Assembly (NCBI RefSeq): GCF_000321225.1
Contig: NW_004450477.1
Span: 3,159,363-3,223,362, forward strand
Source of the DNA: Odobenus rosmarus divergens
Lineage: Eukaryota; Chordata; Mammalia; Carnivora; Odobenidae
Direction: 5' to 3'
DNA: 64,000 nt
Both the position numbers and the translations under genes were made by a program. Of the stretch, positions 34,330 to 46,209 are shown piece after piece (position 1 is the first letter of the stretch; each line of letters starts with the position of its first letter). Under the pieces are notes generated by a model. The model was not told where the DNA came from, did no database searches, and saw only the letters and a program-made list of their open reading frames with translations.

Positions 34330-34820
34330 TAAGGGCTCATAATCATGCACAATTTTTACATCAATGATTAATCGGCAGCCCACTCACCCAGCCACCCACC
34401 CAGCCATCCGTGTACATCTAGCATAAGCCGGAAAGGTTCAGAAGCTCAGAAGCATCTTTTGTGACTTCATGATGGAATGATTCCTACTCTGATTGGTGAA
34501 AGGATATGGCGAGAGCTTATTCAGATTGCTGATACTCAACTAAGTGAGGGCCAAGCCATTTATATTCTCTTAATGAGCACTATTTAATTATTGCATTTAA
34601 AAAGTGTATTTGTTTAAGATGATCCACCTGAAGAAGTACAAATTTATGATTTTGTAGTTCAAACACCATTTCAATTGTTGACTTAGTGGAAATTTCCTAA
34701 CTACTAGATTAGCAACAATGATTTGCTTCCAGAACGTTTTGTAATTTAGAAGTAGAGCATTACATGTACAGGAAAATTAAATCAGCTGGATAATTAGAAC
34801 GGCTGAAAATGAAAAACAGC
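34330..34820. promoter_or_regulatory. Candidate conserved noncoding element, intergenic
   Basis: About 490 bases without any repeat I recognise, AT-rich and dense in factor-type sites: CATCAATGATTAATCGGC (about 34363), TATTTAATTATTGC (about 34580), AGCAACAATGATTTGC (SOX-like, about 34710) and AAATTAAATCAGCTGGATAATTAG (E-box plus homeodomain, about 34775). It is flanked by ordinary sequence. It could be a distal enhancer of FHOD3 or a neighbour. Conservation is unverified. Confidence 0.35.
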
Positions 34821-37094
34821 ACATCCTGACCATCACTGGGGAATGACTGTGACACCCCGCTCATCAGGATTATGTAGGATCAGTGTGTGCTGGGCCCATT
34901 GCACGTCCAGGGCTGGATGCTGCAGGTTCCTTGCTTGCGGCTGGTGGGGCCGGAAGAGGTTTGCATGGATCAGTCACCATATCTGCAGAGACTCAGGCAC
35001 ACTCACCTCCTCATCTCCCATTAGAGGGGCTAGACAGCTGATGTCTATTTCCTCTATTCATTTTAATATAATCTAGAAGTTATCTGATTTAGGTGGAAAC
35101 GGGGAGAGATGGGTTTTGGTCAAATAGAAAAGATATTCCGGAGAGAACCTGCACAGCATGTTACAGATACACAACATCAAACCAACCACAAGTTAAGTAG
35201 GGCACCTTCTGTTACTGTCTCAGCAGCGGGTCTTCCTGTACTAGGAGAGGTTACTGCAGTACTTGGGACTATTTGGTGGACCCAGCTAAGCAGGGCCTTG
35301 TCTTGCACTTTCAGAAAATAAACTAGAAAGCTCAATTTTCTTCTGACTCTCTGCCCCTTAATAGCCTCTGCCTAGAAATGCTTTTAAACCTGCACTACTC
35401 TCTGGAAGGGGGTTCCAGGGATGGACAGCCAGATGCATCTGGGCAGGGAAGTGGGCTAGGAAATGGAGACAGTCCTCCTGTCCTAAAAATACTTAAACTG
35501 TGTACCCGATGGAATAATTATACTTCTGCAAACCTCAACTTCCAAATAAGATTAAAAATGTGGTAGCTATACAGGAAGAGCTAGGTGCTAGGGAAAGCTT
35601 TTATAGCTGCTTTATCTGGTCTCTGAAAGAAATGTCCTAGATGATACAGTGATTTAGACAAGGTCATCTTTACTAGAACTCAGTACACAGCAGCTGGTGG
35701 TAGACATGGCTTCAGGATTAGAGCAATTCAATCAACACCAGAGCCCTTCTTGATTTAGAAGATTAAGGCGTAAGATTGGAAATGACAAGGGAATAGAGTT
35801 GATTCTCACCTCAACCCAACCTTAGAAATGCAGTCTCAATGGAAGGAAATGGGTCCTAATCCAGCATCCCCTCTCAGCAGGTGGTGTGAAAAAGAATAAT
35901 TTGTATCTCTTTGGAAGAAAAATGGTCCTGAAATTGTAAAGGTTGTGGAAATTGACAACGTCCTAAATCAACATATGTATATAGAAGTTCACCCTTGGGT
36001 TATATTAAACTTTTTAAGGTTGTATTCATGAAAAAATGATAGAAGATGAATTTTTGAATTTGTCTTGTGCTTGACTGAATTCTTCCTGTTTATAGTGGAT
36101 AATATTGAAGGTGATTTCCCACTTTTTTAAAATGGCCTAACACATGATTTGTAGAGATAGTAATTAAGGCCACAGTAGTCCATTTTAGTCCAAATGTTTA
36201 AAGGAAAAAAGTTTTCTTATTAAAGTTGCTTAATAAGCCTATATTCTGGAATCCTAATACTCTGTTCCAGAACCTGTATGTGGCCATGGCCTAGAGCCAT
36301 CCATGGGAGAAGTGCCTCACGAACTTCCACACATGTAAATGCACCCTCAAGAGCAATCCACCTGCACCTCTCTCCCAAGGGATAACCTTATTTACAAATA
36401 AAGTTTTAAAGTGGACAGTTGGGAACTGGAGCCCTGATAAAGGTAAGCGGGTTTTCCAGAAGTTTAATCTTGCCCTTAGTAGTTGGTCCTTTATTTGAAG
36501 CTTTTGCTTGAAGGATGCGGTCTCTCCCTTAGTTGGACTTGAACTATTCTGAGGGCTGTCGGTGTCCCTGCTCTGGTTGGTCTCCAAGCTATTCTTTGCT
36601 AGGCTTTAGGCTGTGAAAAAAGGTAACCACCCTCTAGAGGAATGGTAGGTATTTTGAGAAATGTTCTTCCTTATTTCTGACCTCAGGAGGGTGTTCTCAA
36701 AGTCAGGCCCGCCAGGTCCTGTAAGGGCAGAGGAGATAAGCGGCTCCAAGATGCAGAAACTTGCTCTTTCGTTTCTGTCTGCTTTCCATGCTGGACACTG
36801 CAGAGGCCAAGAGGCTGAGCTGCCTGGCGGCCTTTGACTGCCACACAGGGCAAAGCCCAGAACCTGCACAGCCTGCTGTGCCTTTCCAATGTGCAGTGGC
36901 ATGCCCACTGATCCCTGGCTGTCCCTGTGAGACAGGAGTTATAAAAAGACTACATAGTAGGAAAGGATGCAGTGTCTTACTTAGAAAAAGAGTGTCTTCA
37001 GGTAATTTATTGAGTACGGTATGAGTATAAAAGGGCTTTGCAGCAGAATTATTCTGAGAATTGTAAGGTGAAGACAAGTCCTGTGCGGTCCAAG

Positions 37095-37225
37095 GGCTGC
37101 CCTGTAGAACTTTCTGTGGTGATAGAAATGTTCTATATATGCACCATTCTGTATGGTAGCCACTAGACATATGTGGTTGCTGAGCACTTGACATGCGGCT
37201 AGAGACTGAGGAATAGAATTTTATG
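37095..37225. repeat. DNA-transposon remnant, copy 1
   Basis: GTAGAACTTTCTGTGGTGAT, AGAAATGTTCTATATATGCA, TATGGTAGCCACTAGACATA and GTGGTTGCTGAGCACTTGAC match a frequent non-autonomous DNA-transposon family of mammals. A second copy lies at about 41645. The family name is left open. Confidence 0.65.
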
Positions 37226-39079
37226 TTTAGATGGCTACGTGGGGGTTGGTCGCTAGTGTATTGGATAGCACAGGTGTGAGAGAATACACCTTTGTATATA
37301 CTTTGTTACTGTTCATTTTACATAAGGGTTTTTTTTTTTTTTTGTAAAATTTGTGTGTAAAACTGCTTTTGACTACGTCTACTCCAAGAACTTAAAACCA
37401 TGTCTACAAAACTATGTCCACTCACTGCCCATGTTGTGTTCTGAGCCTTGGGAATTTTTGTCCTCAAAGGAGAGTGCCATATGATTGGTATTTGGTGCAA
37501 TCAAATATGCACTCTCCTCCCTGACGGATCTGCCCAGATACGCTTTCTCCTGAGTCCCCATCAGGGCTGTGCGAACTTCCCTGAGATAACTCAGCTGTGG
37601 CTGAGCACACATCTCTGACAAGAGCTAAGTCCACTTTGCAATAAAGCTTTATAAAGCACTATTTCAGTTCCTGCGCTGCTTGTTCTCACTATGTCGCCCT
37701 CTGGTTGGTCCTCCATACTGCAGTTCACCTTATCATCCAGGAAGCCCGCTCACATTTTATCTGCATGAAACTAGCTGGGCGGATATCGAAGACAACCAGT
37801 TAGATGGGTCTTTCGTTCTGTGTGCTACGAGTACCACAGGTGGGTACTGGGCAAGGCCTGGGTGCTAGGTGCTATAAAAAAATGTAAGAATGGGTTATCA
37901 CAAAGATCAAGGTACATTACCTGATAAAAGATGTTGAGCCACAGCCAGTGAGTGACAAGAGGCCGTCGGGGAGATATTGTTTGGATGCCAAAACTTTGGA
38001 ATATCAGCCACAGATTTTGTTATGGCAGGGTCTTCAGATAGAGGTGGTCTGTGAGCTGAACTAAAGTGTCCTGCTTCTAAAATAAAGAAGTGGCTGCCTT
38101 TTCACAATTTCCATAAACATTTAAATTAACAGCATTTCACAGTGCTTTTTTCTTATTGCTTTGCTTGGTTGTCTGTTCCTACTGGTCTATCCTGGACTTA
38201 AGTATGAGGCAGCTCTTGATTTAGCACAAAATTATGTATTAATTGATTTGAAGTTTAATCCTTTAATGGTTCATGGAGTTCCACACCAAGCAGCATGGCT
38301 TGCCAAAGTAACACACAGTCGTTGTCTCAACAACCACTGAAGACAGGAAACAAGGCAAGATGACCCAAGGTTCCTTGAGTGGTACCGGTGTGTGGCACTC
38401 AGCCCCAGAGAGGGCTCTGCTGCTGGACTAGGCTTCATGGAGAACTCTGAGGTGGAGTAGACTGGAGCAGGACCTTGGGAGGCAGAGCAGGGACATCTGG
38501 CCTGCACTGGCAGGTAGGAAACCATGCTTGTGTTTTGCAAGGAAAGTTGAGTGGATCAGAAGACAGAACCAGATGGCCCATACAGAAAGTGAATGGCTAG
38601 AAACAAAGGTTGGAGTCACATTATCAAGGAAGAAGGGAAAAAGAAGGGACTATTCGGATTTCTCACCAATTAGCTGATTTAAAATCTTCACAATCGCTCC
38701 ATAATAGAAGCTGTGTATTAACCAGGGCATGCTCAGCTAGAAGAACAATCCAGTCTGGGTTAGCTTAAACCAAAGAAGAGAATGCATCACAAGACCCAAA
38801 GGGTTAAAGTGTAGTCAATTTAAATTGGTATCCACCTACTGTCCAGTGACCTGCAATCAGGGGGCCAGAGTTCTACTACACAGATATGGCTACTTAGGGA
38901 TGCTGTGTCTGAGTGGGTACTGCGTTCAATAGGAAACAGAATATTGTAATCCTTAGAGCAACTGTTAAAAATGTAATGCGAAGAACTGTAACTTAAAAAC
39001 CAATAGGTAAGTTAAAATGGAATTATATATAAAATTAAAATTGGAAGGGCAAAGACCAGATATATAGATTTGCTTGGTC

Positions 39080-39180
39080 TTAAGAATTGCTTAAACTGGG
39101 TGATGTATCCATGGGCTCATTATTCTACCTATCTTTGTAAATGTTTAAAATTCTCCATAATAAAAGGTTTAAAAAATACA
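39080..39180 (+). repeat. L1 3' end
   Basis: GGGTGATGTATCCATGGGCT, CATTATTCTACCTATC, TGTTTAAAATTCTCCATAAT and AAAAGGTTTAAAAAAT form the end of an old L1 3'UTR with its A-rich tail. Confidence 0.65.
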
Positions 39181-41644
39181 TGTATTCACACAGGGTCCCT
39201 TGGTCCTTCTGTTCCAATCATCATACATGCTTTTCTAGATGAAAAACAGAGTTCTTCTCCATGCAGTGAAAGTACAACCACTTAGACCCATTAAGTAGAA
39301 AGCTTTAGATTTGGTAAGCGTTATTGTCACAGTTGCAGTTGAGTAAGAGTCCTGGTATTTCCTTGCAATTTTGATTTATTGGGTCTGAGTGGGATTTGAA
39401 AATGTATCTGATTTTCTACACACAAGTCCAGTGACACTGATGCGTATTCAAATTTGGGGAGGCACAGCTTCAAGGGATAGATCCTCTGGATTATTATGTG
39501 CAAGGAGCCCCCCATCAGTCCTGTCCTTGGCTTGGGTACTTCCCTGCTATCGGACTCAAGCAGCATGAGGATGTGGCACTTTATGCACAATCTTAACTAC
39601 ATCAATGCATTGTGAGGCATTCTGCCACTTATTCTCATTTTGTGATTCCAGCATAGTTATCTTTTTCTTGGGCAGCTGATTTACAGGAGAGCCTCTTGCC
39701 ATTTAAATTGCTTTCGTTTCGAAACATAAATCTCATGGGTGAGTTTTCTCTCCACGTAGCACACTCCGCTTACAGGTTGTCTGCGTCTTTCACCAGGAGA
39801 GCTCCCTTCTTCCTTCTTGGGGGCGGCTTCACAGGCACGTGGCCAGAGTCATCACAGAGGGCCCCACACCCAGTGGGCCTCACATGTGGTTGAATGCTCT
39901 CCTGTCACTGTCTGAAGTTCTTAATTTTGTCTTTGAACTTGTGTTTTGTAAGTGAAGTCTGGTAAGACAAAGGCACACACAGAGGAGCAGAGGAGATCCA
40001 TGCAGTGTGTCCACTGTTCCCCACCACCCCATTCGCTTAGAGCCGTCGTGGTGCCTGCATGCACAGAATTCCAGCAGACCCACCATGTCCCGGTTGAGAA
40101 GAGATTCAAAGCATAAGCAAGTTATTCCTACAACTGAGTAAGTGGGGGCACTGAGAGCCCCAAGAGGCCACGCTTTCCATTTGAACCAGACTTGATTTGA
40201 ATGCGCAAAGAAGGTAATGGCATTCTAAGAAACATGAATGACCGTGGAACCTGGTCATAGCCTTTTTCTACTCATGTTACTTTTAAGTTTTTAGTTTACT
40301 CATGTCATTTTCCTTCGTTAGCCACCCACATCTGCTGAAAATGATGACTTAGGAAAAAAAAAACATAGGGCAGCTCCTAGTTTTTCTTTTAGTCCTTCCT
40401 TACTCATCAGTAAGCTGCAAGAGTGTTGATAGAATGTGTACATATCAAGAAGTGAAATAATAGTTGAGCGAGGTTTTTTTTTTTTTTTTTGGAGTGTTTC
40501 CTAATAAGGACAAAATACGTATATATATACACCACATGTATACATAAGCTATGAAATGTAACTTGTTTAATTTTGGTGATTCTGCATGAGTTCTCTGCTC
40601 TTCTAGTTGCATTTAAAACTGGAATGGTGTACTATAAAGAGGAATAAAATTAACGCTAATGATTTAGAATTTAAATTTTTCGTTACTTAGGACAGCACTA
40701 AGTAGCAAGTAAAAACCCACAACAAGATGTGAGAGATACCATGGAAGAAAGTGAGAACATTTTAGTACTTTTTTAATGGTACTATTTTCCTAATTTTTGG
40801 ACACGAGGCCCCCCCATCTTCATTTGGCACTGGGTCCTGCACTCAGGTAGCCAGCCCGGCTCTTCACTGCTCTCCTTTCCTTTGCGGAGCCCCCTCCTTC
40901 TCTATTCTATAGCCTTTTGAGGACTGCCAGTGATGTGAAGGGCACCGCTACACTCTGGTTCCTCTGCGGCTGTACCCGTGAAAACTGGAACAGGGCCAGG
41001 ACTGACTCCAAAGGGATTCAGGGGATGCACCGGCCCTGGAGGCCGGCCTGCCGTAGTAGACGGTGACCCGCCTGCTCAAACCCCTTCTAACTTTGGTCTT
41101 AGACCAGCAACCACATGCTGGACTCACTGATCTGGTGCTGTTGGCTCTCCCTTTCATTTGATCAGTTCTGGCAGAAAAATTCTTCTAATAGACTAAACTT
41201 GAGCTGTTATCCTTGATAGCTTGGTCCCTCTTTGTCCCTTTCTGCCACTGCATGAATTGCTGAGAGCTGGGAGTAGGCAGGGCAGATGGAAAGCTCTTGT
41301 CGACAGTGGTTTCATAAGAACTCTTTATGTGGAGTCCTGTAAGACAGTGCTTGGGAGTTTGCTTTTCGTTTTTAAATGGTTCAAGTAGAGAATTACCTCC
41401 TCTTAAAAAAAAAAAAACAACTAAGATAGTTTTGGCAATGTATAAACATCACACTGCAAAACTGGAAACAACAAACTTTATAGGAAACTGAAAAGGACCA
41501 GTGAGAATTATGAAGAATAAAAAGAACATACACAATTGTACCTTCAAGAATTTCCATGGAACATTATGACCCATTAAATTAAGGTATCCACATTCTCTAA
41601 CAAAAATGAACTGATCTGAGTAAGGACAGCATGAAAAGATTCTA

Positions 41645-41800
41645 ATGCAGTGCTGCCCAACAGAACTTTCTGTGATGATGGAAATGTTCCATTATCTCTG
41701 TTGTTGAATACAGAAGCTACTAGCCACATGAATACTCACAATGTGGCTAATGCAACTGACAAACTGAGTTTTTTATTTATACAGCCACCTTTGGCAAGTG
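41645..41800. repeat. DNA-transposon remnant, copy 2
   Basis: Same family as the copy at 37095: CAGTGCTGCCCAACAGAACT, TTCTGTGATGATGGAAATGT, GCTACTAGCCACATG and ATGTGGCTAATGCAACTGAC. Its TTTATT (41772-41777) could by chance serve as a poly(A) signal for TPGS2 on the minus strand. Confidence 0.7.
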
Positions 41801-42169
41801 ATTACCAACTGAACAGCACAGTTCTAATGCCTCATGGGTCAAAATCAGTGGTTTCTTCAGGGGATTTCTCTAATCACTGCTGAGGGGTGTAGACGGTCGG
41901 GGGTGGAAAGAGAGGAAAGCTCTTAGCTCTATTTAACTACTTAAGTTCTGAAACTCTCCACAGCTTTCAGAGGCAAGGGCTGAGGAAAGGACTCTGGGGG
42001 AGACCTGAGTATGCCCCTGAACTCCTGGCTAATGCCAACAGGAGTAAAAGGCCTAGGATTTGGCTCACGCAGATGGGAAAAGGCCTATGGTGCCACTCAC
42101 AGAATCTGAGGCTTGGGCCATCAGTGCATGGAAATTGTTGCTGCAGGGCTGGCGGGGAGGTTGGGGTGC

Positions 42170-42400
42170 TCACTTCCGGACAGGGTTTCCAGGGCTAGAA
42201 GAGGATTTAGAGGTGGAGGGAGGACCCGAGGGCCCTTTCTGGCCACCTGCAGGCTGGACTGGCCCTTTCTTTTTGGGGATTAAGGTCTTGTTCTTGCTCT
42301 TGAACACTTTGCTGGGATCCAGCTTGTTCACGAAGCAGTTGGTCTCTTCTGCAAGTAGGTCTGTGTTGTAGGTGATGGGTTTATACATGTTGAACCACTG
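42170..42400 (-). CDS. TPGS2: TPGS2 terminal coding exon
   Basis: Last coding exon of tubulin polyglutamylase complex subunit 2, a non-catalytic subunit of the TPGC complex (with TTLL1, TPGS1 and others) that adds glutamate chains to tubulin tails in cilia, centrioles and neurons. It reads QWFNMYKPITYNTDLLAEET... through DPSKVFKSKNKTLIPKKKGP to GNPVRK and stop (TGA, complement at 42170-42172). The acceptor is CCCTTACAG read leftward from 42409, and the exon begins on a full codon. The C-terminal tail is basic and then Pro/Gly/Ser-rich, likely disordered. From memory the human tail has a somewhat longer Gly/Ser/Pro run, so length variation here is plausible. The frame is intact. Confidence 0.95.
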   Translation of the reverse strand, partial: QWFNMYKPITYNTDLLAEETNCFVNKLDPSKVFKSKNKTLIPKKKGPVQPAGGQKGPSGPPSTSKSSSSPGNPVRK

Positions 42401-43221
42401 CTGTAAGGGAGAATTGGGAGAGGTCACAATTCGAAGGAGAAAGGCAATTGTTTATACTCTTCAGTGGGGACCCAGAGGTAGAGAGGTGGGGAGTGAGGCA
42501 AAGAGAACAAAAGTTTTTATGAAAAACTGCCTCGAAAATCTGTTAGCACTTCCTTGAGGTGAAAGTGATGGCACACACATTGCTTTATGAGGTTTCATCA
42601 CCTTTAAAATAAATTCAGCACAAGGACTAAGAAGGCAAGTAAACTTCCTTCTGATCTACTGAGCCCTGAGCATGGGGGTTAGGTCCCAGATCGTCAGTGA
42701 CCTTCGAATTGTTCTGTCCTCACAGCAGCCACTGCCCGTCAGGTGGCTATGGCAGCACCTCCCCAGAGAAGGTGCATGACAGAGGCCAGTGGCAGGCCTC
42801 GGCTGAGGGAAGCTGCTGGTGCTGGTGCTCCTTTCCCCTTCTGGGCAAAGAGCATCACATTTATTGACCTCACGATGTTGACTGGATGGATGTTAGGTGA
42901 CATTTGGGCAAAGTGAGGCCCACCAGACGAATACATACATGGAGCTGAGTCCCTAGTTCACTGCCACCCCAGCCAAAGTTCTTCCAGGCACACCTGGTCT
43001 CAAACTAGGGGCTATATGAGCATTACCAGGCAACTCTATGTTTGAAATGTTGCCCAGATCTGTAATATAAGCAAGGCACATCCATACAATGGAATACTCT
43101 GTATCACTAAAAAGGACAGTTCTGTATGTACTGATAGGGAATGAACCCCAAGATGGAGTGTTAGTGAAAAGAAGGTGCATAACGATGTGAATAGTGCACT
43201 TGTGATTTAGAAAAAAGGAAC

Positions 43222-43427
43222 TGGGCGCCTGGGTGGCTCAGTTGGTTAAGCAACTGCCTTCGGCTCAGGTCATGATCCAGGAGTCCCTGGATCGAGTCCC
43301 ACATCGGGCTCCCTGCTCGGCAGAGAGTCTCCTTCTCCCTCTGACCCTCCCCCCTCTCATGTGCTCTCTCTCTCTCATTCTCTCTGTCTCAAATAAATTA
43401 AAAAGAAAAATCTTAAAAAAAAAAAAA
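43222..43427 (+). mobile_element. CAN-SINE
   Basis: Head GGGCGCCTGGGTGGCTCAGT, CTCAGGTCATGATCCAGGAG, tail CAAATAAATTAAAAAG plus poly(A). It is flanked by AGAAAAAAGGAAC (43209-43221 and 43428-43440). Well preserved. It is antisense to TPGS2. Confidence 0.96.
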
Positions 43428-43639
43428 AGAAAAAAGGAACCAAAAATCATATGCATGTATGCTTTCTATGCAGTAAAGTACCCTGCAAAAAGCACAAGAA
43501 AAATGCAAACGGTGGCTGCCTCTGGGGCAGGCTGGGAGGCTGGAGAGCCTGGGAATAAGACTGACTTTCCACTCTTGCTGTGTGCCCGCACTGCCTATCT
43601 AAAACCAACACTCAGACCTAAGCCCCCAATAAAATTTAA

Positions 43640-43862
43640 TTAGAAGGAAAACTCCCAGGTGATTCTGAGGATCAGCCAAGTTTGGGAACCACTTAGTTCA
43701 ATATTAAGTGAGGCTATCCACCTACACTGGCGCCATCTGCCTTGCTTAATGAAAATGCAGGTTCCTGGGCTCCACCCCAGGTCTTCTGAATGGGACGGGG
43801 AAGGTGGGACTCTGCAATTTAAGCACTTCCTCAGAGATTCTGATACAGTCCACAGTTTGAGA
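43640..43862. repeat. MER5-type hAT-Charlie element
   Basis: GTTTGGGAACCACTTAG at one end, ATGCAGGTTCCTGGGCTCCA in the body, and GCACTTCCTCAGAGATTCTG then ACAGTTTGAGAT at the other. The arrangement matches MER5A-like elements, with a possible insertion in the middle (about 43705-43735). Confidence 0.65.
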
Positions 43863-43883
43863 TGGCACGTGTTTCTCCCTTAC

Positions 43884-44044
43884 CTTGGCCTGTGGGCTAA
43901 TGCCATAGCTGGTGAAGGCGTACTGCCACTGCGGCAGGCCCAGGTGCGTGATGAGCAGGCGATAGTAAGCAGTGAAGGAATCGGTGAGAAAATGCCAGTA
44001 TAACGCTCTGTCCAGGAACCAGATCTCAGCGTCTTGCGCTAACG
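43884..44044 (-). CDS. TPGS2: TPGS2 coding exon
   Basis: The 161-nt exon completes a split Ala codon and reads LAQDAEIWFLDRALYWHFLT then DSFTAYYRLLITHLGLPQWQ and YAFTSYGISPQAK. This SMI1/KNR4-like globular segment is the most conserved part of TPGS2. The acceptor is GCTATTTCAG read leftward from 44054 and the donor is GTAAGG (complement ending at 43883). It ends on a full codon, consistent with the phase of the next exon at 42400. No stop or shift. Confidence 0.97.
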
Positions 44045-44415
44045 CTGAAATAGCAAATGAATGGAAGAAATGAATGGATGGCATAATACTTTTCTCCTTC
44101 TATCTGTAAAGTCGATATACTCTCATGGTTAAAAAAAAAGAAATTCTAATAGTGGAAGGATGTAAAATACAAGTAAGAGTTCCTTTTTACCCCTTCCAAC
44201 CTCCAGGCCCATGCTCCCGTGGCCACTGTTAGGGGTTTTACTGGTCTTCTTGTACAAATCCCTGATCAGTCAGCCGACTGACTTGTGCGCTGGGCGTTGG
44301 CCATCTGTGCATTCAGGCTGACTATTCAGCAGCCTCCTGCCCCAGTGGGGACAGACTGGGGTCTCAGCTTTCCTGATGGAGACAGACTCTGAAAGCCTCT
44401 GATTCTTTTTTTTCC

Positions 44416-44617
44416 TTTTTTTTTTTAAGATTTTATTTATTTGAGAGAGAGAGAGAGCCCTAGTGAGAGAGCACAAGCAGGGGGAGCAGCAGAGGGAGAG
44501 GGAGAAGCAGACTCCCCAGTGACCAAGGAGCCCGATGCGGGGCTTGATCCCAGGACCCTGGGATCATGACCTGAGCCGAAGACAGCTGCTTAACCGACTG
44601 AGCCCCCCAGGCTCCCC
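44416..44617 (-). mobile_element. CAN-SINE, same orientation as TPGS2
   Basis: T-rich start with TAAGATTTTATTTATTTGAG, GGGATCATGACCTGAGCCGA, end GAGCCCCCCAGGCTCCCC. Flanking duplication is imperfect. Confidence 0.92.
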
Positions 44618-44809
44618 AAGGCTCTGTTTTTCTGAGGGGGTCTCCATCAGGAATCTGAAGGGCTGTGAGCAGCCACTGTGGGGGAGCACAGACCAGCTCC
44701 TGTCCTGGATCCTGCCTGTGCTGTTGCGGGAGGTCCGGGCGGAACTGAAACAGGCACGGTCACAGCAGCTCCAGCCTCGCACTCACTCCTCACCTTTCGT
44801 TCTTCCTCC

Positions 44810-45310
44810 CGCAGGCCTCTAGTTCGTCTCCTGTCTAATGGCTGTAACGGCTCCCTCAGTGGCCCACACCCTCCAGTCTCTTCCTCTTCCAAGACTGCCT
44901 GTGCAAACGGGCATTTCCACCTCAATTCGGCCGTTCCTTTACTGAACAACCTGGACTTCCCACTGCCATGTCCCAACTCCTTCCAAGCTGTGCATGGCTT
45001 CTGGCTTCAACTCCTCACCCACAGGATGAACCAGGTAGCCCTATGATTTGAAATTGTCATGCCTTCCAAATCAGTTGCACTTTCCCATGGCATAGCTTTA
45101 CCCAGTCTCTTCGCCTGGATGTTCCCCTTACCGCACAACCCCTCCTGCCCCACCCCTCCGCATAACCCAAGATGTGGATGAAAGGCTACTTTGCAAAGTT
45201 GGTCCCTCCTTCCTCTAGGGGTAAAATCCTGGCGTCTCTATTTTCTCACCCCGACAGACTGAGAGCTACGCGAAGAGGGCTGGGCCTTGTCCACCGTCCC
45301 CAGGGCAGGG
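44810..45310 (+). repeat. L2 LINE remnant
   Basis: CCACACCCTCCAGTCTCTTC, GTCTCTTCGCCTGGATGTTC (the GCCTGGAATGTTC-type L2 landmark), and ACAGACTGAGAGCTACGCGA...GGGCTGGGCCTTGTCCACCG (the GAGGGCAGGGCCTTGTC-type landmark) occur in L2 order. Confidence 0.6.
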
Positions 45311-45778
45311 CCTGAACTGGTGACAGCTGCTGTTCCGGGGACCAGAGCCTTCCCCTCTTGATTTCTCATCTGAGGTCTTAGATTGAGGTCTACTCATTCA
45401 GGTTTTTAGGTTGTTAACTTGCCTACAGAGAGAAGTATACAGGAAAGATAATGCTTTTCCTGGATGCTTTTCTAATGCATGAGCCTGCTACAGGAGTCTA
45501 TAAACACAATGACTATTTCTTTTAGTTTTTACTCACTTATTTTCGTACTCCCATTATTTTGCAGTAACTCACAAATGATGACAGCTTAAAGACTCTAGCG
45601 ATTGGCCAAGAAGGGGATGTTCAAGGAGGACCAAAGGGGCTTTCTGGATCTTTACATCACCAAGAGACCTGGCCGCATCTCATGGGTCCAGAGGAGTGTG
45701 CCTTTTGTGTCATGACTGCAGAGCAGGGTCATCCATGCCACACCCAACTGCAGGACCATGCTTGTCAATGATTCTTAC

Positions 45779-45892
45779 CTGGTTTCCCTCTTTTGTAGAC
45801 AAGGCAAACCTTCCCATTCCCATTGCAAGGATCCAGCTCAAATATCACACTGCGAGAATCAAAGTGAGGCTTCTCTGGCTGGTTCTCACTGG
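45779..45892 (-). CDS. TPGS2: TPGS2 coding exon
   Basis: The 114-nt exon opens with two bases completing an Ala codon, then SENQPEKPHFDSRSVIFELD and PCNGNGKVCLVYKRGKP, with one base of the next Ala codon at its end. The acceptor is GGGTTTGCAG read leftward and the donor is GTAAGAAT (complement at 45778 leftward). FDSRSVIFELD...GKVCLVYK is characteristic of TPGS2. Confidence 0.97.
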
Positions 45893-46043
45893 CTGCAAAC
45901 CCAGAAGTTAATAGTTATGTTCAAACATACTCAACTCAAACACATACTTATCCAGCATTGCTAGGGTAGGGGGGGAAAAAGGGAAAAAGCCTTATCTCAG
46001 ACATATTCTTAACTACTATTTCCAATGTGGGCCAAATGAAATT

Positions 46044-46209
46044 TTTAAAGATTTATTTCAGAGAGACAGAGAGAGAGCGAGCGAGTATGGGGGGGTAGAG
46101 AGAATCCTCAAGCAGACTCCCCACTGAGCGTGGGACCCTGAGATCATAACATGACCTGAGCCGAAACCAAGAGTCGGACACTTAACTGACTGAGCCACCC
46201 AGGTGCCCC
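46044..46209 (-). mobile_element. CAN-SINE, antisense
   Basis: TTAAAGATTTATTTCAGAGA start, GA-rich tract, ACATGACCTGAGCCGAAACC, end GAGCCACCCAGGTGCCCC. It is flanked by CCAAATGAAATT and CCAAATGAATT (about 46032 and 46210). Confidence 0.94.

Larger units (their letters stand above)
30901..41700. other. Intergenic region between FHOD3 and TPGS2
   Basis: The convergent gap, about 10.8 kb. It holds a MaLR LTR (about 32835-33605) split by a CAN-SINE, a repeat-poor AT-rich block (34330-34820), two copies of a DNA-transposon remnant (about 37095-37225 and 41645-41800), an L1 3' tail (about 39080-39180), a short T run (about 37327-37343) and an A-rich patch (about 41405-41417). The long minus-strand open frame at 36703-37194 overlaps one of these repeats in part and resembles nothing known. 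Nothing supports a gene, though the exact TPGS2 3'UTR boundary is unknown. Confidence 0.75.
42401..43883 (-). other. TPGS2: TPGS2 intron, 1.5 kb
   Basis: Holds a + oriented CAN-SINE (43222-43427) and a MER5-type hAT element (about 43640-43862). The rest is unassigned. Splice sites are GTAAGG (donor, complement at 43883 leftward) and TTACAG. Confidence 0.85.
44045..45778 (-). other. TPGS2: TPGS2 intron, 1.7 kb
   Basis: Contains a minus-strand CAN-SINE (about 44416-44617) and an L2 body (about 44810-45310). No exon signature is seen; the open frames at 44.5-45.0 kb fall across these repeats. Confidence 0.8.

Noticed and set aside
36703..37194. 163-aa minus-strand open frame in the intergenic gap
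   Set aside because: Its first residues come from a DNA-transposon remnant (37095-37225) and the rest resembles no protein family known to me.
41772..41777. TPGS2 poly(A) signal (TTTATT on the + strand)
   Set aside because: It falls in a transposon remnant and T-rich hexamers are frequent; without 3'-end reads the TPGS2 cleavage site cannot be chosen.
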